Part shown: one piece after another, positions 17,593 through 26,911 of the stretch
Layout: each line of letters opens with the position of its first letter
Position numbering within the stretch: the stretch's first letter is position 1
Source of the DNA: CALZFJ01 sp964459845
GTDB taxonomy: Bacteria > Bacteroidota > Bacteroidia > Bacteroidales > Muribaculaceae
Direction of reading: 5' to 3'
Assembly (NCBI GenBank): GCA_964459845.1
Contig: CAYWOC010000003.1
Location: forward strand, 79,066 to 143,065
DNA length: 64,000 bases
Translations under genes and position numbers: made by a program
Notes under the pieces: generated by a model
The model's database searches: none
What the model saw: the letters and a program-made list of their open reading frames with translations, nothing else
What the model was told of the DNA's origin: nothing

Positions 17593-18213
17593 AAAGTGAT
17601 TTAAACTTATTTTTATTTCTTAAAAAAATAGGTTAGAAAGTTAAAACACAGTGTACAATTAGGATGATTAGCCATATTAGATGTTTCCCTTCATTCATAA
17701 GAAATAATCTATGTACGCTGTATTAGACAAAGTTACAATAAAATCTGAAATATTGCCATATCTTTCAGTGGCAAAACTTAGACATCAAACAACAAGTTGT
17801 CACATTGATATGATCAATGCTATACTTTAAAGCTCAACACTGATTGCCAGTAGGAGCTTCTTCCAGTGAAGGCACTATTTACTGGCACGTTTTTTCAGTT
17901 ACGGTACGATATTTCGCAATTTTGCTCCTTAAGAAAATTTCACGAAAACAAAAAGATTAAATCACTTGAACTGATTTAGACAAACAAATAGTGTGTACGT
18001 TTCCATATCCCACTTTTTAGTATCACTTTATATTTTTCAAAGTATTGAAATGCAATGTGTCACTATTTGAAATAGTACTTTTTTAGTCTTTAAATAGCAA
18101 TATATAATAGAGGAAAAAGCCATTTATCGCATAGTTCGTGATTCTTATGTAGTTAGACAACGCATAAACTTCTTTCTAACTTAAAAATTGGAACGCCAAA
18201 CCGGGCACCCTAG
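17593..18213. other. Non-coding AT-rich interval in the accessory patch
   Basis: No open frame worth calling was found on either strand. The interval contains short inverted repeats only: TGCCAGTA (17843-17850) with TACTGGCA (17879-17886), and ACTATTTGAAATAGT near 18063. It may be decayed gene or IS sequence; nothing recognisable remains. Confidence 0.5.
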
Positions 18214-19227
18214 TTACCAATACAGAGGACGGTATATTTTTTTGTCGTGAGCATTTACTAAATCTAAACTTACCAACTGTATTTCCTTTCTTCTTCTATC
18301 ATATTTAGCGACAACTTTCCAATTTGAGTCTATGGGATAGGAAACTTCAACTTTTACGATTTTATCATATTTCAAGAATTCCCGAGAGACAAACATAGCA
18401 CCTTCTTCTGTGTGTATTCCTTCAATGTGAATCATCTGGTTGAGAATACTGCTTGCCTTTGGATTGTGGAGATATACATCATGATTATAGCTTAATGCCC
18501 CCATCGGTTCATTAATCGTTATGGTTTTATTCCGATAATCAAAGTATATACCCACAGAATCATCATCCAAGGATTCTCTAAAAGCATAAACAAAATTATT
18601 AAATGGCTTGGTAACCATTAGCTCAGCATGTCTCTGATTGATTATCTTATAGACCATAAAATATGTTCTTTGATAGCCACTTGCACAGAATAGTATTTCC
18701 TTTTTTCCATCAAAATCAACATCTTTAAAGAAGAAAGGAGAATCTTCTGCAAAATCATTTACTTCTCCTTTTATAACGTCTTTCTCATCAAGTTTTGCAT
18801 GATAGGTCTCTCCTTTGAATTGTACTTTTTCAAAGTCCTTTACATAATAATACCAACGCCAATTATATGCCGTTTCTATATAAAAGTCATACGTGGTACT
18901 TTTGAAATGGTATCTAGCCATACCTATTATGTCATTATCCAAATCCGGATGAAGCATAACATCTATATGATAACCATTATAAATGCCGTCAAAGATAAAA
19001 TGCATACATCGTAAACTGTTCAAACGTTCATTGCGTATTGCAATTCCTTCTTTATCTTCTGCAAGTTGTTCTTCATCCTCAATGTATATGGTGGGTATAA
19101 CAAAATCCACATGACCAGGAGTGTCACCTCTGACCATCAAGTAGCCACCTTCCTTGGATACAGACAGATCTGGATAAGAACACCCGACCAAGAACATTAA
19201 CAACGTATATATCAAAAACGTCTTCAT
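18214..19227 (-). CDS. Orphan lipoprotein
   Basis: A 337-aa predicted lipoprotein: MKTFLIYTLLMFLVGC gives a lipobox LVGC with Cys 16. The mature part is rich in aromatic and acidic residues, mainly beta, with VDFDGKKEILFCASGYQRT in the middle, which resembles a single FG-GAP/VCBS-type calcium-binding blade loop (DxDxDG). C-terminally RRRKEIQLVSLDLVNAHDKK. No family recognised; likely attached to a membrane facing the periplasm or the surface. The gene is AT-rich like its neighbour at 17233-17592 and lies alone between the IS remnants, suggesting acquired cargo. Confidence 0.75.
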   Translation of the reverse strand: MKTFLIYTLLMFLVGCSYPDLSVSKEGGYLMVRGDTPGHVDFVIPTIYIEDEEQLAEDKEGIAIRNERLNSLRCMHFIFDGIYNGYHIDVMLHPDLDNDIIGMARYHFKSTTYDFYIETAYNWRWYYYVKDFEKVQFKGETYHAKLDEKDVIKGEVNDFAEDSPFFFKDVDFDGKKEILFCASGYQRTYFMVYKIINQRHAELMVTKPFNNFVYAFRESLDDDSVGIYFDYRNKTITINEPMGALSYNHDVYLHNPKASSILNQMIHIEGIHTEEGAMFVSREFLKYDKIVKVEVSYPIDSNWKVVAKYDRRRKEIQLVSLDLVNAHDKKIYRPLYW

Positions 19228-19466
19228 CTAACCTTTAATTTAATGTTACTTTCTTTCAATCAACACGCTGTCAATTAATTAACTAATTAATTAATCATCT
19301 TAAACTCAACAACTTATATTATAAACAGCTTTATAGTATTCTAAGCTATAAGGGAATAGCGACAAAACCACTCAACCAATATACAGATATCTGCAGAGAT
19401 GCCATAAAAAGTACGTCTGCAAAATTAAGCAAAACTTTCGATAAACTACTCATTGAAATACTTTTA

Positions 19467-19637
19467 TTGTATAAGGTGATACAAGGAAAGATTAATTTCA
19501 CACAGATGGAGAGGCATGACGAGCAGACCTACCGTAACAACTTCGGGCTTAAAAAGCCGAAGTGCATAGACTGGCTGAAACTCAACGCAACACTTGCAGA
19601 CCGTCAGTTTGGCAGAATTTTTAACGAACTATTGCAG
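19467..19637 (+). pseudogene. Transposase N-terminal fragment (same family as the 16.5-kb remnant, inferred)
   Basis: The frame before the YdeI-type gene reads VIQGKINFTQMERHDEQTYR and NFGLKKPKCIDWLKLN followed by ATLADRQFG. This pattern (GKINFTQM-R----EQTYRN-F-----IDWL-FN) is what I recall at the N-terminus of Bacteroidota IS4-type transposases whose C-terminal halves carry the VADA.FST and Y-R-E-K motifs seen at 16.5 kb. It is cut off where a promoter repeat begins at about 19638. Both fragments lie on the plus strand. Confidence 0.45.
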
Positions 19638-19690
19638 CATAATATTCAAATAAATTTGATACTCTGCATTCGATCTTCACTATCTTTGCA
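19638..19690 (+). repeat. Diverged copy of the 76-bp promoter repeat
   Basis: CATAATATTCAAATAAATTT...CACTATCTTTGCA follows the same order as the right-hand 55 bases of the unit at 20435-20616 (CATAAATATTCAAGCAAGCT...CTATCTTTGCA) with scattered changes. It ends in the -7 element TATCTTTG (19681-19688), 21 bases before the YdeI-family ATG, so it appears to serve as that gene's promoter. Confidence 0.65.
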
Positions 19691-19709
19691 CTATAGAAAC
19701 AATTATAGC

Positions 19710-20276
19710 ATGAAAAATCTTCTCGAAGCAAAATCACGAGCCGAACTGCGCAATTGGCTTATCAAGAACCACAACACCGAGACTGAATGTTGGGTGGTGG
19801 TGAAGCGCGGTCGTCCAAAAGACGACACCACATTTTGGTATATTGATGCTGTGGAAGAAGCCTTATGCTTCGGCTGGATTGACAGCACCACGAAAAAAAT
19901 CGACGACAGTGCCACAGCACAGAAACTTTGCCCTCGTAAGCCAAAGAGCAACTGGTCGGAATTGAACAAGGAAAGATGCCGGCGCATGGAGCGGCTCGGA
20001 CTCATGACCGACGCCGGGCGTGCCGTATTGCCCGACATGTCGGAAAAAGGTTTCATAATAGACAGCGATATTTTACAGAAGCTGAAGAGCGACCCTGCCG
20101 TGTGGAGCAATTTTCTCCAGCTTCCAAAGCTATATGTAAAGGTGAGAATCGATACCATACAGATAAAGCGACGACAACCCGAGCTGTTCAAAAGTAGATT
20201 GGCTAAATTCATAGAAAACACCCGCAAAGGCATCATCTATGGTGAATGGAACGACAATGGTCGCCTACTGCCTTAG
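19710..20276 (+). CDS. YdeI/OmpD-associated family protein
   Basis: A 188-aa protein of the YdeI family (bacteriocin-protection/OmpD-associated in annotation; biochemical role unknown). Seen: an N-terminal SRAELRNWLIKNH, TECWVVVKRGRP, then the family core WYIDAVEEALCFGWIDSTTK and FCPRKPKSNWSELNKER-like (here LCPRKPKSNWSELNKERC), and a C-terminal helical region with VKVRIDTIQIKRRQPE and a final GIIYGEW. The frame is open from 19467, but the first 81 codons read as a transposase fragment and a promoter repeat, so ATG 19710 is chosen. Confidence 0.85.
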   Translation: MKNLLEAKSRAELRNWLIKNHNTETECWVVVKRGRPKDDTTFWYIDAVEEALCFGWIDSTTKKIDDSATAQKLCPRKPKSNWSELNKERCRRMERLGLMTDAGRAVLPDMSEKGFIIDSDILQKLKSDPAVWSNFLQLPKLYVKVRIDTIQIKRRQPELFKSRLAKFIENTRKGIIYGEWNDNGRLLP

Positions 20277-20656
20277 CGCAGCTTAACTGAGACAGTCATA
20301 ATCCAGCAGCAGTTTTTTGCCACTCTACCCATTCCATCGCATAAATGCGTTGCCCTCACACCACTCCAAGAGAAGACACTTCACCGCATTGCTTCCAGTC
20401 TTTTGCTCCAAATTTTATTTGGCAAACTTGTGTGTTTTGCTCTCGGTTTGCACTATCTTTGCAGAAGATAGGCTGCACCTTGGCATAAATATTCAAGCAA
20501 GCTTGATATGTCCTGCTCTCGGTTTGCTCTATCTTTGCATAAGATAGGCTGCACCTTGGCATAAATATTCAAGCAAGCTTGATATGTCCTGCTCTCGGTT
20601 AGCTCTATCTTTGCACTGAAACAAAATGGATTTACAACGCTAATAATTGATATATT
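20277..20656. other. Intergenic interval containing the repeat array
   Basis: Apart from the 76-bp repeats this 380-base gap holds only AT-rich sequence and what looks like the tail of a still older unit (GGCAAACTTGTGTG, about 20421-20434, beside CAAGCTTGATATG of the unit). The 76-aa frame at 20317-20547 runs through the repeats and is not considered a gene. Confidence 0.6.
20435..20616 (+). repeat. Tandem 76-bp repeat array carrying three promoter -7 elements
   Basis: Two full units (20435-20510 and 20511-20586) and a partial third (20587-20616). Each holds GCTCTCGGTT...CTATCTTTGCA, with TATCTTTG at 20454-20461, 20530-20537 and 20606-20613, exactly 76 bases apart, then (in the full units) AAGATAGGCTGCACCTTGGC and CAAGCAAGCTTG. 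The full units differ at about five positions. The array ends 41 bases before the SUI1-like gene and so could supply up to three start sites. Similar elements are common between genes in Bacteroidales as I recall them. Confidence 0.8.
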
Positions 20657-21016
20657 ATGGAAAGTAACGACTGGAAAGCGGCTTTGGGAGCTGCATTTAA
20701 TTATGTCCCCGACGAAAACGCCCTAACCGACGACAATACTGGCGACAACAGGCCTACTGCCGACGCTTTGGCTGAACAGGGCAAACAGATGCTGAACATC
20801 ATGCTCGACAAACGCAACCGCAACGGCAAACGTGTGACCCTTGTCACCGACTTTACCGGCAGCGATGAGGCTCTTAAAGCTCTTGCCAAAGATCTGAAGC
20901 AGCAATGCGGCGTGGGTGGCTCGGCTCGCGGTGGCGAAATCCTGATTCAAGGCGATTTCCGCACAAAGATTCTCGAAATTCTAAAAGCCAAGGGGTTCAA
21001 TGCCCGAATAATATAA
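20657..21016 (+). CDS. SUI1/eIF1-family translation factor (YciH-like)
   Basis: A 119-aa protein with a variable acidic N-terminus and a C-terminal SUI1 domain: GKRVTLVTDFTGSDEALKAL, CGVGGSARGGEILIQGDF and KILEILKAKGFNARII. In eukaryotes and archaea eIF1 checks start-codon choice on the small ribosomal subunit; the bacterial YciH role is less clear. Length and motif order fit the Bacteroidota form. Expression is likely driven from the promoter repeats just upstream; the next gene starts 36 bases on and may be co-transcribed. Confidence 0.93.
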   Translation: MESNDWKAALGAAFNYVPDENALTDDNTGDNRPTADALAEQGKQMLNIMLDKRNRNGKRVTLVTDFTGSDEALKALAKDLKQQCGVGGSARGGEILIQGDFRTKILEILKAKGFNARII

Positions 21017-21052
21017 TTCAAAATCGCCTCACACAAAATCTTCGTTCTCATC

Positions 21053-24000
21053 ATGCTAAATATCATAAAAGCCTCGGCTGGCTCGGGGAAGACTTATACA
21101 CTTACTCTTGAATATATATCGCTGCTGCTGACCGACAACAGCAGACGTGATGACGACTGCCCTGACAAGCCACGACTATACCGCGGCTCGACTAAGGACT
21201 TCTATCACCCACGCGAATATCACCGCCACATCCTTGCCGTGACATTCACCAACAAGGCCACCGAGGAGATGAAACAGCGCATAGTGCTTGAGCTGTCGAT
21301 TCTTGCCGGAATAGGTCCAGAAGGAAAGACCAGCAAGTACCTCAACGATCTATGCAAGCTCTTTGGCACAAGTGAGAATGATATTAAAAATGCGGCAAAA
21401 GCTGTGCTGACCGAACTGCTTTTCGACTACACCAATTTCAATATAAGCACCATCGACTCATTTTTCCAAATAATATTGCGCACCTTTGCCGCCGAAGTGA
21501 ACATACCTTACGACTACGACATCGAGTTAAATGAGGACTATGTGCTGCAAGTGGGCATCCACGATTTTTTGACCAGCATCAGCGCAAATCAAAAGGAACA
21601 CACCCAGGCTCTTGGCTGGCTAAACAAATATGTGAATGAGCAGCTCCGCAAGGGAACTGAGTGGAATCCATTCATTCTCGGAACGAGATTTTCCGAGCGA
21701 CAGTCGCAAGACAATCTTTTCTCGCTCGCATCGTTCATCAACAAGGAGACCTACCGAAATGTCCACTCTGAGATGGACCAATACCTCACCGACAGCCCAT
21801 CGGCCGACACCAATAGCGGCAGCAGCAAGATAGGTCGCTTTCAAGACATAATAAACAAGAAAATCAACAGTGGCACAGCCCGACTGAAAAATGCCATCGA
21901 TGCCGCCCAAAAAGCTATCGGCAACAGCTCTTACTCAACAAAAGCGAGAGGCTGCTTCGCAAGCTGGCTCAACAAATACGCTCCGCTTGCCGACAGCTTT
22001 TCAGCAGATATGCTCAAAGACCTGCTGAAGTATAACGGCTCAATCTCCGACAGCCTGAAGAAAGGCAGCAATCCATTGCCTCAGGATGCAAAAGACTTCA
22101 ACGACGGCTACAACAATGCCCTCGAAGCACTATATGAGTTGCTCATATACACATCTATCAATAAAAACATGTATCAGCTCGGCTTGCTCGGATATATCGC
22201 CAAGAATGTGACAAAATTCCGCCAAGACAACAATCTGATTCAGCTATCCGACACCAACCAACTGCTGGCCGACATTATAACCGATGACGATGCGCCTTTC
22301 ATATATGAGCGCATTGGCACACGCATAAACAATTTCCTGATTGACGAGTTCCAAGACACATCGGCAATGCAATGGAACAATATGAAGCCGCTGCTGAGCC
22401 AAAGCCTATCGATGGGATACGACAACCTGATAATCGGCGACGAGAAGCAGTGCATCTACCGCTTCCGCAACTCCGCCCCCTCGCTGCTGCAAAATGAGGT
22501 GGAAAAGACTTTCAAAGGCACGCTAAAGCCTACCGACCCAATGAGCCGAAACTGGCGAAGCACTCCTAACGTGATAAAGTTCAACAATGCACTGTTCCAT
22601 CATCTCGCAGAAAAGACCGGCAGTCTAACCGACACTTATTCGAATGTCATCCAGCTCACCAACAGCAACGAGCGCAACGGCAAAAAGCGAGCCATCAACG
22701 GATTCATCAGAATCGAGATGAGAAGCAAAGATGAGATGAAGAATGTGGCTGCAAGCATCCCCGAACTGATATACAGCATCATCGACCGAGGCTACAAGCA
22801 GAGCGACATAGCAATTCTCGTGGACCGCAATTCCGAGGGCGCAACGATAATCGAGCAACTGCTTGAATACAACAAAAACAAAGCTGACAGCAGCCGCGAC
22901 GACCTGAATGTGGTGTCGAGCGACTCGCTGCTGCTCATAAATTCACCTTCAATCAGGCTTATCGTAAGCCACCTGAGATATTTGGGCATATCGGAGTCGC
23001 TGACTGGCACAAGCGACGAAATAAAGACAAAGAAGGCTCTGAATGAGAAGCTTCACCGAATACTGCGGCAATATGAGCGCAACATCAATATCGGAAAAAC
23101 TCCGGCTGAAGCTCTTGACGACTGCTTCACCAAGCCAGACGATGCTGAAGACTCGCTCAAAGACATTCGCAGATTCATGCCACAGAACACGGAGTCGTAC
23201 AGCCTCGTGTCGGTGGTGGAACGAATCATAAATGCCGTGCTCAGCGACGAGGCTCGGCACGACGAGAATCCGTTTATTCAGGCTTTTCAGGACCTTGTAA
23301 TCGACTTCAGTAGCCGATACAATGCCTCGATACTCTCATTCCTGCGATGGTGGGACCGCACAGGCAGCAAGTTCTCAATATCTTCGCCAGCCGGAGCCGA
23401 TGCCATAAATGTAATGACCATCCACAAGTCGAAGGGGCTGGAATTTCCATGTGTGATAATACCTTTCGCCACATGGAAGATAGGCAAAAAAGACTCTTTG
23501 CTGTGGATTTCAAAAAAGGAAATGGAGGATTCGCAACTGTTCTCAAGTGAAGAAGCTCAGTTCATTCCGCCAATCACCCCAGTCAGCTCAAGCTCGCTGC
23601 TGAAGGAGACGGTGCTGAAGTCGGAATACAACAAGACATTGAAAGAAAGCATAACAGACTGCATGAACAAGACCTATGTAGCATTCACGCGCGCTGTAGA
23701 TGAGCTATACATATTCACTGAAGAAGTCAAAACTGCCAGCAGCACTGCCGACGAGAAGCCTCTCGGATATTACCTCGGTGATTACATCCAAAGCTGTGAC
23801 TGCCAAAAGATAAACGATGCGTTTTCAGCAAAAACAGGAAAACCGAATGCCGACATTGCAGCTAAAGTGAGCTTGACCACTGAGGACGGCACGGATGACA
23901 ACCAAGGAGTCGTGGTCTATGAACTTGGCGCTCGTGGCACAAACGATCGCGAAGAAAAAGCGGCCGATAAAAATGACAAATTCATGGACGACTACAAAGT

Positions 24001-24487
24001 GACCGAGCGACCTGAACTTGTAAAGTTCAAGACCCACGAAATATTTATCAACGAGCAGCGAGAGGAAGGCACGATGCTCCACAAGGTGCTGAGCTATATC
24101 CACACTATGCATGATGTGGAACGCACGCTGTTCTACTGCAAGACGCGCTACATCATCCCAGAAGAAAAATATGACGATGTGCGGCACAAGCTGATGGACT
24201 TCCTCAACCAAAGCGATGAGGTGAGAAGCTGGTTTGCCGACGACAATCGTGTGTATAACGAGCGTCCGATAATAATAGGCGACGCACGGCCACGCCCCGA
24301 CCGCATAATAGTAACTCCGCACGGCGAGACCATAGTCATCGACTTCAAGTTTGGCGAGCTTCACTCCGACGGATACAAAAAACAGGTGCAAGAATACATG
24401 CACCTGCTTGATGGTGCCGGCTTCAAGAATATCACCGGCAAGATATGGTATGTAAGCAACGCTGAGATTGTAGATGTGCCATTATAG
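21053..24487 (+). CDS. UvrD/RecB-type helicase with C-terminal nuclease (AddA-like)
   Basis: A 1144-aa superfamily 1 helicase-nuclease for double-strand break processing. Helicase motifs in order: Walker A ASAGSGKT (7-14), AVTFTNKATEEMK, IDEFQDTS (about 430), IIGDEKQCIYRFR, NWRSTPNVIKF, VMTIHKSKGLEFPCVI and YVAFTRAVDELYIF. The C-terminal RecB-family nuclease shows GTMLHKVL, RPDRIIV and VIDFKFG (about 1096), the last two giving the D...D-x-K active site. Length fits AddA (RecB-like exonuclease V subunit). No AddB/RecC-like partner gene lies beside it in this window. Confidence 0.92.
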   Translation: MLNIIKASAGSGKTYTLTLEYISLLLTDNSRRDDDCPDKPRLYRGSTKDFYHPREYHRHILAVTFTNKATEEMKQRIVLELSILAGIGPEGKTSKYLNDLCKLFGTSENDIKNAAKAVLTELLFDYTNFNISTIDSFFQIILRTFAAEVNIPYDYDIELNEDYVLQVGIHDFLTSISANQKEHTQALGWLNKYVNEQLRKGTEWNPFILGTRFSERQSQDNLFSLASFINKETYRNVHSEMDQYLTDSPSADTNSGSSKIGRFQDIINKKINSGTARLKNAIDAAQKAIGNSSYSTKARGCFASWLNKYAPLADSFSADMLKDLLKYNGSISDSLKKGSNPLPQDAKDFNDGYNNALEALYELLIYTSINKNMYQLGLLGYIAKNVTKFRQDNNLIQLSDTNQLLADIITDDDAPFIYERIGTRINNFLIDEFQDTSAMQWNNMKPLLSQSLSMGYDNLIIGDEKQCIYRFRNSAPSLLQNEVEKTFKGTLKPTDPMSRNWRSTPNVIKFNNALFHHLAEKTGSLTDTYSNVIQLTNSNERNGKKRAINGFIRIEMRSKDEMKNVAASIPELIYSIIDRGYKQSDIAILVDRNSEGATIIEQLLEYNKNKADSSRDDLNVVSSDSLLLINSPSIRLIVSHLRYLGISESLTGTSDEIKTKKALNEKLHRILRQYERNINIGKTPAEALDDCFTKPDDAEDSLKDIRRFMPQNTESYSLVSVVERIINAVLSDEARHDENPFIQAFQDLVIDFSSRYNASILSFLRWWDRTGSKFSISSPAGADAINVMTIHKSKGLEFPCVIIPFATWKIGKKDSLLWISKKEMEDSQLFSSEEAQFIPPITPVSSSSLLKETVLKSEYNKTLKESITDCMNKTYVAFTRAVDELYIFTEEVKTASSTADEKPLGYYLGDYIQSCDCQKINDAFSAKTGKPNADIAAKVSLTTEDGTDDNQGVVVYELGARGTNDREEKAADKNDKFMDDYKVTERPELVKFKTHEIFINEQREEGTMLHKVLSYIHTMHDVERTLFYCKTRYIIPEEKYDDVRHKLMDFLNQSDEVRSWFADDNRVYNERPIIIGDARPRPDRIIVTPHGETIVIDFKFGELHSDGYKKQVQEYMHLLDGAGFKNITGKIWYVSNAEIVDVPL

Positions 24488-24500
24488 CCACCATGCGCAG

Positions 24501-25184
24501 CTAATCCTCATCCTCGATGTGCTTGCCCTCGTGCTTCACGACTTGGGCATTGATATAGAATATTATATCTTCGAGCACATTGTTGATGTGGTCGCCTGTG
24601 CGTTCAAGTTTGCGGAACACGCCGTTAAGTTCAAGACACAGCTTCATACTTTCGGGATGCGCCCCGGCATAATCGGCCAAGATTCGCATCGAGTCAGTAT
24701 TAAGCTCATCGAGCATATTGTCCTCGTCGGCTACATCTTTGGCAAGTTGCAGGTTCCTGTCCACAAGTGCGCACTTCGATGTCTCAATCATGCGTATGGC
24801 ATGGCGGAACATATCTTTAAGATGCAACTTCTCCACAAGGTTCCTGTCGATGGCAACACCCTCGTTGCGCACCACAAAGCGTGCTATGCTCTCGGCATAG
24901 TCACCTATGCGCTCAAGATTATTGTTCACATTTAGCATTGCCAAGAGGAAACGAAGATCCACAGCCACCGGATTATATAGTGCGATGAAATCCTCAATCA
25001 TGCTGTCGATTTTCAGGTCATAAGAATTCACGAGCTTTTCACGCACTTGAATTTGCTGCGCAGTTTCCACATCCATAGCCATGACAGCGTCCTGCGCCTT
25101 AGTCATCTGGCTCTGCACGAGAGTCCACATCTCCACGACCTCATCTTGAACCTCCACCAACTTTGATTCTATAAACTTTACCAT
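24501..25184 (-). CDS. phoU: Phosphate transport regulator PhoU
   Basis: A 227-aa helical-bundle protein with two PhoU repeats: MTKAQDAVMAMDVETAQQI with IEDFIALYNPVAVDLRFLLA, then MIETSKCALVDRNLQLA with GVFRKLERTGDHINNVLEDI. PhoU binds metal clusters through its E/DxxxD motifs (seen as NLERIGDYAESIA and KLERTGDHINNV) and tunes PstSCAB transport and PhoR signalling. It is the last gene of the minus-strand pst operon, 68 bases after pstB, and is convergent with the helicase gene 13 bases away. Confidence 0.95.
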   Translation of the reverse strand: MVKFIESKLVEVQDEVVEMWTLVQSQMTKAQDAVMAMDVETAQQIQVREKLVNSYDLKIDSMIEDFIALYNPVAVDLRFLLAMLNVNNNLERIGDYAESIARFVVRNEGVAIDRNLVEKLHLKDMFRHAIRMIETSKCALVDRNLQLAKDVADEDNMLDELNTDSMRILADYAGAHPESMKLCLELNGVFRKLERTGDHINNVLEDIIFYINAQVVKHEGKHIEDED

Positions 25185-25252
25185 TTTATATTGAAAGATT
25201 TAATAATTCATTACTCATAGAAAATTAACACTAAAATTATCAGCGAAGAGCA

Positions 25253-26005
25253 TCAACCGAAGCGACCTGTGATATAGTTCTGCGTAGCTTCTTTTTCAGG
25301 ATTGGTGAATATCTTCTTGGTATCGTCAATCTCGATTAGTTCGCCCAAATAGAAAAATGCCGTGCGGTCGCTCACGCGCGATGCCTGCTGCATATTGTGG
25401 GTGACTACGACAATCGTAGTCTGGCTCTTAAGCTCCTTGATAAGCTCCTCAACCTTTCCTGTGGAAATTGGGTCGAGAGCCGATGCCGGCTCATCCATAA
25501 GCAGCACCTTTGGCTTCACCGCCATGGCGCGGGCTATGCACAGGCGTTGTTGCTGTCCGCCCGACAGCTCGTTTGCCGACTTCTTCAGTTTGTCTTTCAC
25601 CTCGCCCCATAGAGCCGCACCTTTCAAAGTCTCCTCCACACGCTGCTCGATGAATGTCCTGTCGGTCACACCATTCACGCGAAGTCCGTAAGCCACATTC
25701 TCGAAGATGCTTTTCGGGAACGGATTTGGACGCTGGAACACCATGCCCACATTCTTGCGAAGCTCGTCGATGTCGGTGTCGGGGTCATATATGTTCTTGC
25801 CGTCGAGAAGAATCTCGCCCTCAAGACGAGTGTCGCGCACCAAGTCGTTCATGCGGTTGAAAAGGCGCAGCAAGGTCGATTTTCCGCAACCCGACGGACC
25901 GATGAATGCCACCACTTCATTTGGTTTCACACTCATTGATATATTTTTTAATGCTTGAAAATCTCCATAGTAGAAATTCACATTTTTTGCTTCAAGTTTG
26001 TTCAT
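25253..26005 (-). CDS. pstB: Phosphate ABC transporter ATP-binding protein
   Basis: A 250-aa ATPase powering phosphate import. Walker A GPSGCGKST (36-44), Q-loop VGMVFQRPNPFPKSI, signature LSGGQQQRLCIARAMA, Walker B VLLMDEPASALDP, and H-loop VVVTHNMQQA are all intact. It works as a dimer beneath PstC and PstA. Fifteen bases separate it from pstA, supporting one operon. Confidence 0.97.
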   Translation of the reverse strand: MNKLEAKNVNFYYGDFQALKNISMSVKPNEVVAFIGPSGCGKSTLLRLFNRMNDLVRDTRLEGEILLDGKNIYDPDTDIDELRKNVGMVFQRPNPFPKSIFENVAYGLRVNGVTDRTFIEQRVEETLKGAALWGEVKDKLKKSANELSGGQQQRLCIARAMAVKPKVLLMDEPASALDPISTGKVEELIKELKSQTTIVVVTHNMQQASRVSDRTAFFYLGELIEIDDTKKIFTNPEKEATQNYITGRFG

Positions 26006-26020
26006 ATCGTTTCTGATTTT

Positions 26021-26905
26021 TTATTTGTTTTTCTTTTCAAAATAGTGGCGCAATGTTGTCGCCAAAATATTAACTACCAGCACTATCACAATAAGCACAA
26101 GTGCTGTACCATAAGCTATAGGCTGCTGCGCTTCAATGTCTGTTCCGCTCGTCGATACCACATAGAGGTGATAAGGCAGAGCCATACACTGGTCGAATAC
26201 GCTCGTAGGCAAGTTTGGCAAGAAATAAGCCGCACATGTGAAAAGTATAGGAGCAGTCTCTCCCGACACACGTCCGAGCGACAAAATCAAGCCTGTGATG
26301 ATTCGAGGCATAGCCATCGGCAGCACCACCCGCCATATCGTCTGCGCCTTGGTGGCTCCAAGCGCAAGGCTACCCTCTCGATAAGTGTCTGGCACATCTT
26401 TCAAAGCCTCCTCGGTGGTGCGTATCACTATAGGCAACGACAGCAGCCCGAGTGTCAGCGAACCGGCAAGGATGCTGTCGCCGAAATCAAGGTACGACAC
26501 AAACAATGCCATTCCAAACAGTCCGAACACTATCGACGGGATACCGCTAAGGTTGTTGGTCATCACTCTTATGAATGTCACCAGCTTGCCGCCTTTGGCA
26601 TATTCATTCATATATATGCCGCTCATGATTCCTATCGGGAATGCGAACAGCGAGCTGCCTATCATTAAGTAAAGTGTACCTACTATAGCAGGGAAAATTC
26701 CTCCTTTTGTCATACCGTCTTCAGGAGCTTTGGTCAAGAAATCCCAACTTATCACCCCAAGACCTTTTATAATGAGAAATCCGAGAATCACGAAGAGTAC
26801 TGCCACAATAGCGAGGCTGAACAGCCGGAATATCCCGAACATCACCTTCTCGTTCATTTTCTTTCTTGCTCCATAATTTGCTGGAGCAGCTTTGATGATA
26901 TCCAT
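26021..26905 (-). CDS. pstA: Phosphate ABC transporter permease PstA
   Basis: A 294-aa inner-membrane permease with about six helices. The conserved permease segments include GIMSGIYMNEYAKGGKLV, NNLSGIPSIVFGLFGMALFV, and the ATPase-coupling loop EALKDVPDTYREGSLALGATKAQTIWRVVLP (EAA loop). N-terminal residues before the first helix (MDIIKAAPANYGARKKMNEK) are cytoplasmic. Six bases from pstC. Confidence 0.96.
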   Translation of the reverse strand: MDIIKAAPANYGARKKMNEKVMFGIFRLFSLAIVAVLFVILGFLIIKGLGVISWDFLTKAPEDGMTKGGIFPAIVGTLYLMIGSSLFAFPIGIMSGIYMNEYAKGGKLVTFIRVMTNNLSGIPSIVFGLFGMALFVSYLDFGDSILAGSLTLGLLSLPIVIRTTEEALKDVPDTYREGSLALGATKAQTIWRVVLPMAMPRIITGLILSLGRVSGETAPILFTCAAYFLPNLPTSVFDQCMALPYHLYVVSTSGTDIEAQQPIAYGTALVLIVIVLVVNILATTLRHYFEKKNK

Positions 26906-26911
26906 AACTTT

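Noticed and set aside
19467..20276. 269-aa single protein joining transposase-like and YdeI-like parts
   Set aside because: A promoter repeat with TATCTTTG lies inside the supposed join, and the YdeI family start is at 19710; the fusion is an open-frame accident.
20435..20616. CRISPR array
   Set aside because: The 76-base units abut each other with no unique spacers and hold promoter motifs.
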